64,000 bases of DNA. It comes from Candidatus Nitrosocosmicus sp. (GTDB lineage: Archaea; Thermoproteota; Nitrososphaeria; Nitrososphaerales; Nitrososphaeraceae). The position numbers and the translations under genes were made by a program. The stretch lies in contig JAICXY010000002.1 in NCBI GenBank assembly GCA_025934495.1, positions 1 to 64,000 on the forward strand, written 5' to 3'. The notes beneath the pieces are model-generated. The model ran no database searches and was not told where the DNA came from. It worked only from the letters and a program-made list of their open reading frames with translations. Shown here piece after piece: positions 1 to 9,370 of this stretch (position 1 is the first letter of the stretch; the number at the start of each line of letters is the position of its first letter).

Positions 1-300
1 CCTGACAATAAAATTTTTGGTCTATCCAAATTTCAAAGACTAATAGACAAAGTTTCATCAAAACCTCAATTACAAGAGAGATTAACTTATCAAATTCTTG
101 GAGAAATTACTAATAGATTAGAGCCAAAAGGAATAGGTGTTGTTATAAAAGCTATACATACATGCGTATTTGCTAGAGGTGCCCAATCAAGTACTGCTGA
201 ATTTACTACATCTGCAGTAGAAGGAGTATTTAAGGAAAATATAAATACAAAAAATGAATTTTTGTCAATAATTAATGCAAATGGCAGATTACGCCTTTGA
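1..300 (+). CDS. folE: GTP cyclohydrolase I, C-terminal part (5' end outside window)
   Basis: Frame 1 is open from the first base to a TGA at 298-300 and gives 99 residues. It matches the C-terminal half of the FolE family: LSKFQRLIDK, then LQERLTYQI, then HTCVFARGAQ, then TTSAVEGVF. The cysteine in HTCVFARG sits where FolE has its last zinc-ligand cysteine. The enzyme opens the GTP ring to make dihydroneopterin triphosphate, the entry step to folates, biopterin and deazaguanine bases; which product applies here cannot be told. It is absent from the ORF track because its start lies outside the window. The next gene starts about 100 bases downstream on the same strand and is unrelated. Confidence 0.85.
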   Translation, partial: PDNKIFGLSKFQRLIDKVSSKPQLQERLTYQILGEITNRLEPKGIGVVIKAIHTCVFARGAQSSTAEFTTSAVEGVFKENINTKNEFLSIINANGRLRL

Positions 301-398
301 ATATCTAAAAAATAAGTTAATCCTCATGGTAAAGATTGGCAATCATCAAAAAAAAATGCGATATATTTTAATTAGATGTAGTTGCCAGAAAATTTAAA

Positions 399-1253
399 TT
401 GATATCTGCACCAGCAGCAGCAACCAATTATAACAATGGTAGTAGGAATAACAATACCAATATTATAGAATATTTAGATTGGAACAATGCTCTTAATATA
501 CTAGATAAAGCATATAGACTTGGATTATTTGTTTTAATTATTGGCCCTAAAGGCACAGGTAAAACGTCTTTGGTAAGAAAGTTTGCTAATTCTATAGGCA
601 AAGATCTATTCTCAGTTAACTTTAGCCTAAGGACCAGAGAATCTCATTTGATAGGAACAAATACAATTGATAACGGTCAAATAAATTTTGTTAATGGAAT
701 TTTAGTTCGTTCAATGACTGAGGGAAACCTGTTATATTTGGACGAACTTAATGCAGCAGAACCTGATGTGTTACTTAGATTAGATGAAGCATTGGACGAC
801 AGAAGACAGATTGTTTTAAAAGAATCAGAAGGCCAAACGATAGTGGCAAAAGATGGTTGGTTTTCGATAGGGACAATAAATCCTCTATCACATGTTGGTA
901 CAAAAGAATTACCACCGCAAATAATAAGCAGATTTCCAATTAGAATAATGTTAGACTACCCTCCAGAAAATACAGAATTAGAAATAATAAAAAAACATGT
1001 CAATTTAAATTATAATGATGAAGAAATAATAAGAAGTGCGATAAGATTAGCTAATAATTTAAGACGAGCTGCATCATTAGAAGAAATTTTTTATAGCCCA
1101 AGTATAAGGGAAACTATCGCATTTTCAAAGCTCATCACTAATAATACCAATCCAAAAGATGCGGCAGAAATAGTTTTTGCAAATGTATATCATCAATGGG
1201 GAGAAATAGAATACAGAAAAGTGATGGACATTATAACCTCAATATTTATTTAG
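399..1253 (+). CDS. MoxR/CbbQ-like AAA+ ATPase
   Basis: A 284-residue single-domain AAA+ protein. Walker A is GPKGTGKT at about 49-56, Walker B is LLYLDEL at about 111-117, sensor 1 is the Asn of IGTINP, and an arginine finger lies in ISRFPIRI. The order fits the MoxR/NorQ/CbbQ group, ATPases that work with a VWA partner to remodel or metal-load a target protein. The partner follows 16 bases downstream (1270-3027). The target is unknown; no nitric oxide reductase or RuBisCO gene is in the window. The start is a TTG, with no better ATG before the Walker A. A second, only distantly similar ATPase/VWA pair lies at 12.9-16.3 kb. Confidence 0.85.
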   Translation: MISAPAAATNYNNGSRNNNTNIIEYLDWNNALNILDKAYRLGLFVLIIGPKGTGKTSLVRKFANSIGKDLFSVNFSLRTRESHLIGTNTIDNGQINFVNGILVRSMTEGNLLYLDELNAAEPDVLLRLDEALDDRRQIVLKESEGQTIVAKDGWFSIGTINPLSHVGTKELPPQIISRFPIRIMLDYPPENTELEIIKKHVNLNYNDEEIIRSAIRLANNLRRAASLEEIFYSPSIRETIAFSKLITNNTNPKDAAEIVFANVYHQWGEIEYRKVMDIITSIFI

Positions 1254-1269
1254 TTGAGTTTGATCCAAA

Positions 1270-3027
1270 TTGTCTATTTTTTGGAACGTAAAGGAAAAGG
1301 AAAGAAAATCCGGGGATGGAACAACAAGAGGACCATCCGAAGTGGAAGATGTTAAAAAAATGAATAATCAATTAAAACCATTTATAAAAGATAACGATAC
1401 TGAAACAGAAGAGGCGAATATTCGGAATGATGTTTTATTAGAAATATCTACTTTTTTAGCTAGGCGTTGGTCGAACATTAATGATGTATCAGTAATTATC
1501 TCGAGGGAAAGAAAAACATCTACAAATATTGAAAAAAAGAAAATAACTCTACCCGAATTAGGATATTTTTATGGCAATACATTTCAAAAATATCGACAAT
1601 GGAGAACGTTACTTTGGTATGAATCAATGAGATTAAAGTATTCATTTAAAATATATGACATCGATATAGCATTTGGATATATTTTCAATATAATAGAAAC
1701 CAAGAGAGTTGAAATTTTAGGCCTTGACGAATGGAGAGGAATGATAAAAGAAATTATATTTTATGAATCATTATCCGGAAATTACAAACCTCTATTGAAT
1801 TCACTCCATGGTAAAATTAAAATCATTGAAGCTTTTTCTCAATTTTTTTTAACAGGTTTTGTCAAAGGTGAAATATATGGTGGAGAGAATGAGAGAATTC
1901 AGAGAGCTTCAGAATATGCACAAAATGTGATAAATGAATATATTAAAAACTATAAAAAAAACAACAGGCAGACGAACCCATCTGAAGACCAAAAGTTACT
2001 TGAAAGCGAAACAAGGAAAATAATAAAGATACTTCAAATAGATTCACTAATGTCTATGCCTCCAATTCCCCTCATCATGCCAAAAAATAAGTTTGGTCTA
2101 TCTATGAGTCATGAGGAAGTTATAAACCAGATAGAGAAAATTGTTAAATTAAAAAGCAAAGAAATAGAAATTGAAAAATTAGGGAAAGATATAGAACAAG
2201 GGAAAGATATAAAAGAAGAATTTAAAATTCTAGTTAAAGAAAGCAAGAAAAATGACAATAAAGGCTATGAAACTATTGAAAATCTTTCAATTACAATACC
2301 TGACAATAATATAGACATTGATGAAAATAGAATTTATGATTATAATTTAATTAATAAAATAAAAACTGCATTAAAAGAGTGGAAATCAGGATGGAAAGAA
2401 AATTATGATTACTTCGGTGAAGAAATAGAGACGGAACACTATATTGAAAGACAACAAAAAGTTTTCATATCAGATAAAAAGATTACAATAAATGTTAAAA
2501 TTTCAATTCTTCTTGACCTTTCAAGTAGCATAGAAGACAATGAAATCGAATACAAAAAAGCTGCAGTAGCTCTTTGTGAGGGTTTAGAGTTTTTAGGAAT
2601 AAAATTTTCTATTTATGCATTTAATACCGAATCAAGATCTATCAAATGTTGGATCATTAAACCTCAAAATGTTAGATGGGGGCCAATTTATGCAAAAAGA
2701 TTAATGAAAATTAAACCCTTGGGAGGAACACCTCTAGCAGAGGTTTATGGAATATTGCAACCAGTTATAAATTCATTTAAACCTGATATTTTTGTAACTC
2801 TAACAGATGGAGAACCATCCGATATGGATGCAGTTAGAAAAACAGTATTATCATATAAAAGATCCGGAATAAGAATGATTGCAATAGGCTTAGGATCAGA
2901 TATAAATGATGCAATAGGTATTGGATATAATTTAAAATACCTAAACTATGAGAAAACTTTATCATTATCTAAAAAGAGATTACAAGACATACCAAAAAAA
3001 GTACTTAGATTATTAACACTGGAATGA
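1270..3027 (+). CDS. VWA-domain protein (CbbO/NorD-like), partner of the MoxR ATPase
   Basis: A 585-residue soluble protein. The C-terminal third is a von Willebrand A domain with a complete MIDAS: DLSSS near residue 415, the threonine in GGTPLAEV, and TDGEPSD near 515. The N-terminal 240 residues are helical and resemble the NorD/CbbO front part; the middle is charged and lysine/glutamate rich. MIDAS domains bind a divalent ion and a partner acidic residue. With the ATPase 16 bases upstream this forms a MoxR-VWA chaperone pair, probably one transcript. The TTG start is the best available. The domain call is firm, the substrate is unknown. Confidence 0.8.
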   Translation: MSIFWNVKEKERKSGDGTTRGPSEVEDVKKMNNQLKPFIKDNDTETEEANIRNDVLLEISTFLARRWSNINDVSVIISRERKTSTNIEKKKITLPELGYFYGNTFQKYRQWRTLLWYESMRLKYSFKIYDIDIAFGYIFNIIETKRVEILGLDEWRGMIKEIIFYESLSGNYKPLLNSLHGKIKIIEAFSQFFLTGFVKGEIYGGENERIQRASEYAQNVINEYIKNYKKNNRQTNPSEDQKLLESETRKIIKILQIDSLMSMPPIPLIMPKNKFGLSMSHEEVINQIEKIVKLKSKEIEIEKLGKDIEQGKDIKEEFKILVKESKKNDNKGYETIENLSITIPDNNIDIDENRIYDYNLINKIKTALKEWKSGWKENYDYFGEEIETEHYIERQQKVFISDKKITINVKISILLDLSSSIEDNEIEYKKAAVALCEGLEFLGIKFSIYAFNTESRSIKCWIIKPQNVRWGPIYAKRLMKIKPLGGTPLAEVYGILQPVINSFKPDIFVTLTDGEPSDMDAVRKTVLSYKRSGIRMIAIGLGSDINDAIGIGYNLKYLNYEKTLSLSKKRLQDIPKKVLRLLTLE

Positions 3028-3106
3028 AATGTTGTTTGGTTGAGGAGGTGAAAGTCATAGATTATGTAAAGATAAAATAAATTTCATCACACAAGAATAA
3101 AAAAAA

Positions 3107-3775
3107 TTAAAATTGTAAATTTGGATTTTCTTTCTTTAGTTTTCCCCAATCTGCCAAAAAGACATCCAAGCCCTTATCAGTCAACGTGTGATAAATCATT
3201 TTTTGAAGTATTTCAGGAGGCAATGTAACAACATCTGCACCAAGTTTGGCAGATTCGATCACATGAATAGGATGGCGAATGCTAGCAACAAGCACTTGTG
3301 TAGTTATGTCATAGTTTGTAAAAATTTGTACAATATCACTTATCAAGGTCAATCCATCGTGTCCTATATCATCTAACCGTCCAATAAATGGACTTACATA
3401 GGTTGCTCCAGCCTTTGCTGCAAGTAATGCTTGATTTGCAGAAAAAATCAGTGTTACGTTAGTTTTAATGTTTTTTTTAGTTAAAAAATTGATAGCCTTT
3501 AAACCTACGCTACTCATGGGAATTTTCACTACCACGTTATCACCGTAATTAGCAAGTTTTAACGATTCCTCGATTATCTCCTCAAAATCAATTGCAACTA
3601 TCTCCAAACTCACCGGACCGTCTACAAGTTTGACAATATTCCTCATTAGGTCAATTGGATCTCTCGATTTTTCTTTCAAAAGGAGACTTGGATTTGTAGT
3701 AATACCATCTACAATTCCAAGTTCTAGATATTTTTTTATCGCTTCAATATTGGCAGTATCTAAAAATATTTTCAT
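3107..3775 (-). CDS. tal: transaldolase (TalC / fructose-6-phosphate aldolase-like)
   Basis: A 222-residue protein, the length of the short TalC class. It opens with MKIFLDTAN, has the substrate loop GITTNPSLL, and the Schiff-base lysine in VVVKIPMSS at about residue 84. It transfers a dihydroxyacetone unit between sugar phosphates, or acts as fructose-6-phosphate aldolase; sequence alone does not decide. Its ATG overlaps the stop of the upstream transketolase C-half by 4 bases, so the two are translationally coupled. It is the last gene of the operon that begins at 6427. It converges on the VWA gene, with about 80 bases between them. Confidence 0.92.
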   Translation of the reverse strand: MKIFLDTANIEAIKKYLELGIVDGITTNPSLLLKEKSRDPIDLMRNIVKLVDGPVSLEIVAIDFEEIIEESLKLANYGDNVVVKIPMSSVGLKAINFLTKKNIKTNVTLIFSANQALLAAKAGATYVSPFIGRLDDIGHDGLTLISDIVQIFTNYDITTQVLVASIRHPIHVIESAKLGADVVTLPPEILQKMIYHTLTDKGLDVFLADWGKLKKENPNLQF

Positions 3776-4749
3776 CTTCTATCACTTTTTTTTAATTGAA
3801 TCACATTCTTTACTATTTCTTTTGGAGATAAACCATATTTATCAAATAATTGATCTATTTCATCATCACGTGCAGATTCACCAAACAAATCACGTACACC
3901 TAATTTCTTTACGAGTGTGGGACAATATTCGGAAGTAACGTCAGAAATAGAGGAACCTAGTCCACCTATGATACTATGTTCCTCTATCGAAACAATAGGA
4001 CCAGCTTCTTTAACACACTGGTAGATCAAATCCCTGTCAATTGGCTTTATTGAATACATGTCAACAACTCTACAAGCAATACCATGTTCTTTTTTTAAAA
4101 TATTGCTGGCATTAATGGAGGATGTCACCATAGTTCCGCATGAAAACAAACTTAAATCATTACCATCGATTAATATATTACCCCTGCCAATCTTAAATTC
4201 AGAATTTCTATCATAGATTTCAGGAGTCGAAGGACGAGCTAATCTCACATAAAATGGCCCAGAAATACTTGCTATTTGTTTTATCAATTTTTTTGTTGTA
4301 ATAGAATCCGACGGAACTAAAACTTTCATATTAGGAAGAGATTTCATTACGGAAATATCCTCTATTTGCTGGTGAGTAGCGCCATCAGGTCCTACAGATA
4401 ACCCCGCATGAGAAACTACAATTTTCACATTAAGATTGGGATAACAAATTGCATTTCTTATTTGGTCTAAACATCTGCCAGGAATAAATGCTGCATATGT
4501 ACTTGCAAATGAAATCTTTCCAGCTATTGCCAAGCCTGCAGCTATCGAAACCAAATTTGCTTCTGCAATACCTACATTATAAAGCCTATCTGGGAATCTA
4601 TCCCCAAATACTTTTGTTTTTAATGAATCAGTAGTATCTCCACCCACACATACAACATTAGGATATTCATTACCTAAACTAACCAATGCTTCCCCATATG
4701 CTGATCTCATTTCTGAGATTTGTACACTAGTACTCAAAGAAAATGACAT
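3772..4749 (-). CDS. transketolase, C-terminal subunit
   Basis: A 325-residue protein matching the pyrimidine-binding and C-terminal domains of transketolase: EMRSAYGEALVSLG at the start, NVGIAEANLVSIAAGLA (the glutamate that activates the ThDP pyrimidine), then HAGLSVGPDGATHQ, and IEEHSIIGGLGS in the last third. Archaea and some bacteria split transketolase into two chains; the N-terminal chain is encoded 43 bases upstream, fused to an epimerase. It moves two-carbon ketol units in the non-oxidative pentose phosphate pathway, which in these archaea supplies ribose phosphates. The start ATG is preceded by an AT-rich spacer without a clear ribosome site. Confidence 0.92.
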   Translation of the reverse strand: MSFSLSTSVQISEMRSAYGEALVSLGNEYPNVVCVGGDTTDSLKTKVFGDRFPDRLYNVGIAEANLVSIAAGLAIAGKISFASTYAAFIPGRCLDQIRNAICYPNLNVKIVVSHAGLSVGPDGATHQQIEDISVMKSLPNMKVLVPSDSITTKKLIKQIASISGPFYVRLARPSTPEIYDRNSEFKIGRGNILIDGNDLSLFSCGTMVTSSINASNILKKEHGIACRVVDMYSIKPIDRDLIYQCVKEAGPIVSIEEHSIIGGLGSSISDVTSEYCPTLVKKLGVRDLFGESARDDEIDQLFDKYGLSPKEIVKNVIQLKKSDRR

Positions 4750-4792
4750 GATTATTTAACCGCGATTGTTATATTATTCTTTAAACTATCCT

Positions 4793-6427
4793 TTATAATT
4801 TTTTTTGTTCCCATATCTTATTAACCACATTAAATCTATTTAGAATTTCTTTTCTATTTTTTATCCAATCATCTTTTATATCATACGAATCTGATTCTAT
4901 TAACAATTCTTTTTCAAGAATTGAATTCAATAAAAATTTCGTATTTTTGAGTGTTTCAATAATATTGTCAGAGCCGAAAATAGCATTACCCATAACAAAA
5001 ATTCTGCAACCTGCTTCATAACAAGAAGATATTGTTGACAAATCAATGCCGCCATCAGCTTCAAAATATCCGCTATATCCATTACTTTTAAGATCAGGAA
5101 TCAAGTTTTTCATTTTAGGTAAAACAGATGGAATAAACTTTTGGCCCGCAAAACCCGGATTAACCGACATGATTATTATTACATCTAAACGATCTAGGTA
5201 GTGATATATCCATTTTGGTAATTCGGTATTTGGATTAATTGCTAAACCTGGGCTTACACCATTAGAAATTATTTTATTATTTATTTTTTCAAATTCTTTT
5301 TCATCATTACATACCTCTACATGAACAGTAATTACATCACATCCAGCATCAATGTATGAATCTAAAACATCAAATGGGTTATTTATCATCAAATGAGTAT
5401 CAAATGGCAGCTTTGTTATTCCGCGTAAATTTTTTATAGTATCATGAAAAAATGTTGTATTTGGTACAAATTTTCCATCCATGACGTCAAGATGAATCAT
5501 ATCCACGCCGAATTTTTCAACTGTTTCAATTTTCGATTCAAAACTTTCTTTGCTCCCGCCTGCAATTATAGAAGGCGAAATCATATATTCACCTTCCAGT
5601 TCCTTTATCAAAAGTGGAAGATGCTTTTTAGAAGGGGCCCTACCATGCCATTGTGGATTATTTGCCATATGTTTTATCCCATTTCCTTTTACGGTATTAG
5701 CTATTATGATTTTAGGTTTTCCTATAGACCTTGTTTTAAGTGCATTGATTAGTTGTTCTATTCTATGACCATTTACTTCGACCACATTCCAATTAAAAGA
5801 TAGCCATTTTTCTTTCAGCGGGTCCAGAGGCATAATGTCGTCGCTAAACCCGTCTTGTTGAATTTTATTTCTATCCAAAATTGCAACTATATTATCTAAT
5901 TTAAATTTTGCAGCAGCCATTGCGGCTTCCCATACTTGACCTTCATTAATTTCCCCGTCACCTAACAGACAATAAACCATATTGTTTTTATTATCGAGTT
6001 TATTTGCAAGACCAATACCAACAGATATGGATAATCCTATTCCTTCAGATCCACCAGAATACTCTATTCCTGGAACACTATGATGCTTTTGAAAATCACT
6101 GTATCTAACAGGATGACCTTGCAATCTCGAATTTAATTTTCGTAATGTCTTTATTTCTTCTTTTGGAAATGAACCGGCAATAGATAATATGGCATAGTAA
6201 CCTGGAGCCGAATGAGCTTTAGAATTTATAAAATAATCTCGGCTTTGTAAGAATGGGTTGGCGATATCCAAGTTCATAATTTGAAAATAAAGAGCACCCA
6301 TAATTTCTGCAGCAGAAAAAGAAGCACCAGGGTGACCTGAACCAGCTTCAGCTATTCCTATGAGTGCCAAAGTTCTTACCTCCTTAATTTTATTTTTTAA
6401 CGCTAAAAACCTGTTTACATCATGCAT
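4793..6427 (-). CDS. transketolase N-terminal subunit fused to ribulose-phosphate 3-epimerase
   Basis: A 544-residue two-enzyme protein. Residues 1 to about 280 are the ThDP-binding half of transketolase: GIAEAGSGHPG near the start and the ThDP motif GDGEINEGQVWEAA. From about 285 a complete epimerase follows: ISPSIIAGG, HLDVMDGKFVPN, DTHLMI, VNPGFAGQKF and EADGGID, so the expected metal ligands (two His, two Asp) are present. A tail of roughly 45 charged residues ends the protein. The frame is open across the junction; an ATG at the junction (EGEYMISPS) could give a separate epimerase by internal initiation. Together with the next two genes this is a compact operon for pentose interconversion. 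Confidence 0.9.
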   Translation of the reverse strand: MHDVNRFLALKNKIKEVRTLALIGIAEAGSGHPGASFSAAEIMGALYFQIMNLDIANPFLQSRDYFINSKAHSAPGYYAILSIAGSFPKEEIKTLRKLNSRLQGHPVRYSDFQKHHSVPGIEYSGGSEGIGLSISVGIGLANKLDNKNNMVYCLLGDGEINEGQVWEAAMAAAKFKLDNIVAILDRNKIQQDGFSDDIMPLDPLKEKWLSFNWNVVEVNGHRIEQLINALKTRSIGKPKIIIANTVKGNGIKHMANNPQWHGRAPSKKHLPLLIKELEGEYMISPSIIAGGSKESFESKIETVEKFGVDMIHLDVMDGKFVPNTTFFHDTIKNLRGITKLPFDTHLMINNPFDVLDSYIDAGCDVITVHVEVCNDEKEFEKINNKIISNGVSPGLAINPNTELPKWIYHYLDRLDVIIIMSVNPGFAGQKFIPSVLPKMKNLIPDLKSNGYSGYFEADGGIDLSTISSCYEAGCRIFVMGNAIFGSDNIIETLKNTKFLLNSILEKELLIESDSYDIKDDWIKNRKEILNRFNVVNKIWEQKKL

Positions 6428-6546
6428 AAATTAAATTCACCATTATCATATAATCAAGGGTACAATAGCATGTAAAAGAGAGTTTCAAAGTGGAAAATAT
6501 ATAAACATGTATCCCAATGTAATCATCATATTCATTTTTTATCGGA

Positions 6547-6891
6547 TTATTTATTAACATCATATTCATTAATATCGGTTAAAATTGAATTTAAATCAGA
6601 GCTAGTTAAACCTACACCCATTTTAGCATCCCTTCTATCTATAATTGAATTTTTTGAAAAAACAATTAAGGTGGGTACAGCATTAATATGATATTTATCC
6701 CAAAGTGGATTATCATCTTCATTTATTTTGACACCCCCCACCAAAATATTGGGATTTATTTCTTTTACTTTTTCTTCAAAAATTGGTTTAAATCGACTAC
6801 AATAATGACACCAATCTGCATAAAACAATACAAGTGATTTTGAATTGTTTTTTGTGAGCAGGTCCATTTCATCTAAACCATAATCTTTCAT
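6547..6891 (-). CDS. thioredoxin-like protein (WCHYC)
   Basis: A 114-residue thioredoxin fold. The active site ADWCHYCSRF lies near residue 28 and the cis-proline loop is NAVPTLIVF. The CHYC dipeptide differs from the classical CGPC, which would shift the redox potential; whether it acts as reductant or isomerase is not visible. There is no signal peptide, so it is probably cytoplasmic. It sits about 120 bases upstream of the pentose phosphate operon on the same strand but with its own AT-rich leader. Confidence 0.85.
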   Translation of the reverse strand: MKDYGLDEMDLLTKNNSKSLVLFYADWCHYCSRFKPIFEEKVKEINPNILVGGVKINEDDNPLWDKYHINAVPTLIVFSKNSIIDRRDAKMGVGLTSSDLNSILTDINEYDVNK

Positions 6892-7042
6892 ACTATATCT
6901 ACATCAAAACATCAATTATAAAATATATTTATTTATCTATTTTTAAAACCATATCTAAATTAAAAAAATGTAATAATTTGAAGGAATCAATTTTGCTTTG
7001 CATTTGGAGAATGACGATTAAAATATAATTCATAGAAAAAGA

Positions 7043-8371
7043 TTATCCAGGTAGTTTGAAATTTGGTAACTGCGGCAGCTTGAAATTTGGTAACTGCGGC
7101 AGCTTGAAATTTGGTAACTGCGGCAGTTGTGGCAAGTTTGGTAATGGAGAATAGGGATTGTTATCTTGTGGACCAGGAGACAATAATGAAAAAGTGTTAT
7201 TTAATAAAGATAAAGCAGGGCGAGGTGTTAAAGTTGCTGTCAAATTTAATATTTGTCCATTTCTATTAACAGTCAGTTTGAGATCATCACCTACTTTTTT
7301 ATTTAAATCCAAATAGGAAATAACATCATCGATTCTTGAAACAGGGATTTTATCTACTCCAATAAGAATATCTTTTTCAATAATTCGTTGGTGGCCATAC
7401 ATATCAACTTGGATGACCAAACCCCTCAAACCGGCTTTAGCGGCAGGTCCATCTTTTACCACGTTATCGATTAGTACACCTTTATAATTTCGCGGAAGAC
7501 CAAATAGATCAGTTAAATCAGGGGACAGTTTAGAGCCAGAAATTCCAAGCCAGGGATGTTGATAAGTTCCATTTTTTATCAATGAAGGAATTGCCCTAAG
7601 AATATCATATGAAGGAATTGCAAAACCTACACCAGTATAAGCACCAGTATTTGAAAATATGGCAGTATTCATACCTATAACAGATCCGTTCAAATTAATG
7701 AGAGGTCCTCCTGAATTTCCTGGATTTATTGCGGCATCTGTTTGGATTACATTAGGTATGGAATATCCGGAATCAGAATCAGGTAAAAGTCTGCCCATTT
7801 GACTTATAATCCCAAAAGTTAAAGTATTATCCAAACCGTAGGGATTTCCGATAGCAAGAACAGGATCGCCTACTTTTAAGTTTGTAGAATTAGAAAATAT
7901 TACGGGCACCAAATTTTCATTCACAGGATCTACTAATTTGATTACTGCAATGTCTCCATATGGATCTGTTCCAACTAATTTTGCAGAATATGAATTTCCA
8001 TCGTTGAATGTAACTACAATATTAATGGCAGAACTTACAACATGATAATTTGTAATAATATAACCTGATTTATCATATACGAATCCAGATCCATATTTTG
8101 CAGGCATTGAATTAGCACTATTTGTATCAAATAATGGATTAGACGTATATGAAGAAGATTTATATTCAGTGGTAATTTGCACCACTGAATCTTTTACCTT
8201 ACGAAAAGCATCATTTAATAAATTATTACCATTGCCGAACAATCCCGGAATCTGCTGCTGTTTTGAATTTTGACCATGAGCCTGAAAAGAGGATATAACA
8301 ATGCTCGAAAGTAGGAGCAAACTAAAAAAAAATATAAAACTTTGTTTATTAAAAAGAATATTCATATGCAC
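7043..8371 (-). CDS. HtrA/DegP-like secreted serine protease with PDZ domain
   Basis: A 442-residue protein with an N-terminal hydrophobic signal or anchor (about 10-30), a trypsin-like domain with the catalytic His in TNYHVVS, Asp in DPYGDIAVIKL and Ser in NPGNSGGPL, then one PDZ domain (about 290-380; GLRGLVIQ, DILIGVDKIPV). The tail holds three exact copies of LPQLPNFK, encoded by 24-base direct repeats. It probably degrades or refolds damaged proteins outside the membrane. The start ATG used follows a short MHM; the second ATG is equally possible. It is divergent from the ABC ATPase gene at 8509. Confidence 0.88.
   Translation of the reverse strand: MHMNILFNKQSFIFFFSLLLLSSIVISSFQAHGQNSKQQQIPGLFGNGNNLLNDAFRKVKDSVVQITTEYKSSSYTSNPLFDTNSANSMPAKYGSGFVYDKSGYIITNYHVVSSAINIVVTFNDGNSYSAKLVGTDPYGDIAVIKLVDPVNENLVPVIFSNSTNLKVGDPVLAIGNPYGLDNTLTFGIISQMGRLLPDSDSGYSIPNVIQTDAAINPGNSGGPLINLNGSVIGMNTAIFSNTGAYTGVGFAIPSYDILRAIPSLIKNGTYQHPWLGISGSKLSPDLTDLFGLPRNYKGVLIDNVVKDGPAAKAGLRGLVIQVDMYGHQRIIEKDILIGVDKIPVSRIDDVISYLDLNKKVGDDLKLTVNRNGQILNLTATLTPRPALSLLNNTFSLLSPGPQDNNPYSPLPNLPQLPQLPNFKLPQLPNFKLPQLPNFKLPG
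7053..7124 (-). repeat. 3 x 24-bp tandem repeat in the protease tail
   Basis: Three consecutive 24-base units of the form AGCTTGAAATTTGGTAACTG plus CGGC lie at 7053-7076, 7077-7100 and 7101-7124; the first differs by one base. A degenerate fourth unit follows. They encode LPQLPNFK repeats at the C terminus of the HtrA-like protease. Unit-length changes would stay in frame. Confidence 0.9.
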
Positions 8372-8470
8372 TATTTCATTATTAGATATTTATATTTACA
8401 TTAAAATTATACAAATACATGATATTGTTGATGATGATGATGATGTATGCAAAAGTTGTAATTTTTGAAA

Positions 8471-8480
8471 CTTTATAAAA
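8471..8480 (+). promoter_or_regulatory. TATA box of the ABC ATPase gene
   Basis: CTTTATAAAA lies 29-38 bases before the ATG at 8509, where an archaeal TATA box gives a very short leader. A purine-rich stretch directly before the box could be the BRE. Confidence 0.5.
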
Positions 8481-8508
8481 GATAGTAGAATGTACTAAAT
8501 ATAAAATA

Positions 8509-9264
8509 ATGTCTATTATAAATGAAGATAATAGTAAAGTAGTGACTATAAAAAACTTAAATTTAAGGGGCATTTCAGACATTATTTTGGATGATATTTC
8601 TATTGAAATAAAAAAAGGAGACTTTTTTGGTATAATAGGGCCTAACGGTGCTGGAAAGACAACTCTTTTTAAATGTATGTTAGGATTGAATAAAAATTAT
8701 TCCGGGACTATAAAAGTTTTTAATAAAGAAATAAAAAACGAATCCAAAGAAATATATAAAAGGATTGGATATATACCGCAGTCAAATAGTTTCGATCATC
8801 GATTTCCCTTAACAGTAAAGGAGATAATAGATTTAGGTGCATTAGGAAAAGAAATCAATAAAGACAAAATTGATGATTTATTGGAATTAACTGGTATTTC
8901 TGAATATATGAATAAAAGAATAGGGGATCTTTCAGGTGGACAACAGCAAAGAGTAATGATAACAAAGGCATTGATTCATGAACCAGAACTTTTAATTTTA
9001 GATGAACCCACCACAGCTATAGATGCAAACATTTTAAAGTTATTTTATAAATTATTAATAAAATTAAACAAGGAAAAAAAGATAACTATAATTTGGTCCT
9101 CTCATGATCTTGATGCAGTAAATTTATTATCAAACAAGGTAGCCTGTATTTATAAAAAGTTATTATTTCATGGTAGATCGGAAGAATTTTTTAGCGATGA
9201 AAATAATTTAAAGAAATTCACAGAATCAGCAATGCATATACATATCAAAAGCTATCATCACTAA
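8509..9264 (+). CDS. ABC transporter ATP-binding protein (metal-type, ZnuC/MntB-like)
   Basis: A 251-residue nucleotide-binding subunit. Walker A is GPNGAGKTT, the Q-loop IPQSNSFD follows, the signature is LSGGQQQR, Walker B is LLILDEPTT and the switch histidine is in SSHDLD. The order and length fit the family that powers zinc or manganese uptake. No permease or substrate-binding gene adjoins it in this window, so it must work with subunits encoded elsewhere or have another role. The next gene on the strand is a regulator about 100 bases downstream. Confidence 0.85.
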   Translation: MSIINEDNSKVVTIKNLNLRGISDIILDDISIEIKKGDFFGIIGPNGAGKTTLFKCMLGLNKNYSGTIKVFNKEIKNESKEIYKRIGYIPQSNSFDHRFPLTVKEIIDLGALGKEINKDKIDDLLELTGISEYMNKRIGDLSGGQQQRVMITKALIHEPELLILDEPTTAIDANILKLFYKLLIKLNKEKKITIIWSSHDLDAVNLLSNKVACIYKKLLFHGRSEEFFSDENNLKKFTESAMHIHIKSYHH

Positions 9265-9370
9265 TGATATAGATATTGATCATAATACGTGATTATAACA
9301 GCTGGAAAATTATAAAAACATCACTATTAAAAAACTAATCAGATAATAAATAAATTGGAACAGGGTAAAA

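Noticed and set aside
8428-8446. GAT trinucleotide run
   Set aside because: Short microsatellite without context.
8382-8582. 66-aa minus ORF
   Set aside because: It overlaps the start of the ABC ATPase gene and its promoter; low-complexity Ile/Asn composition.
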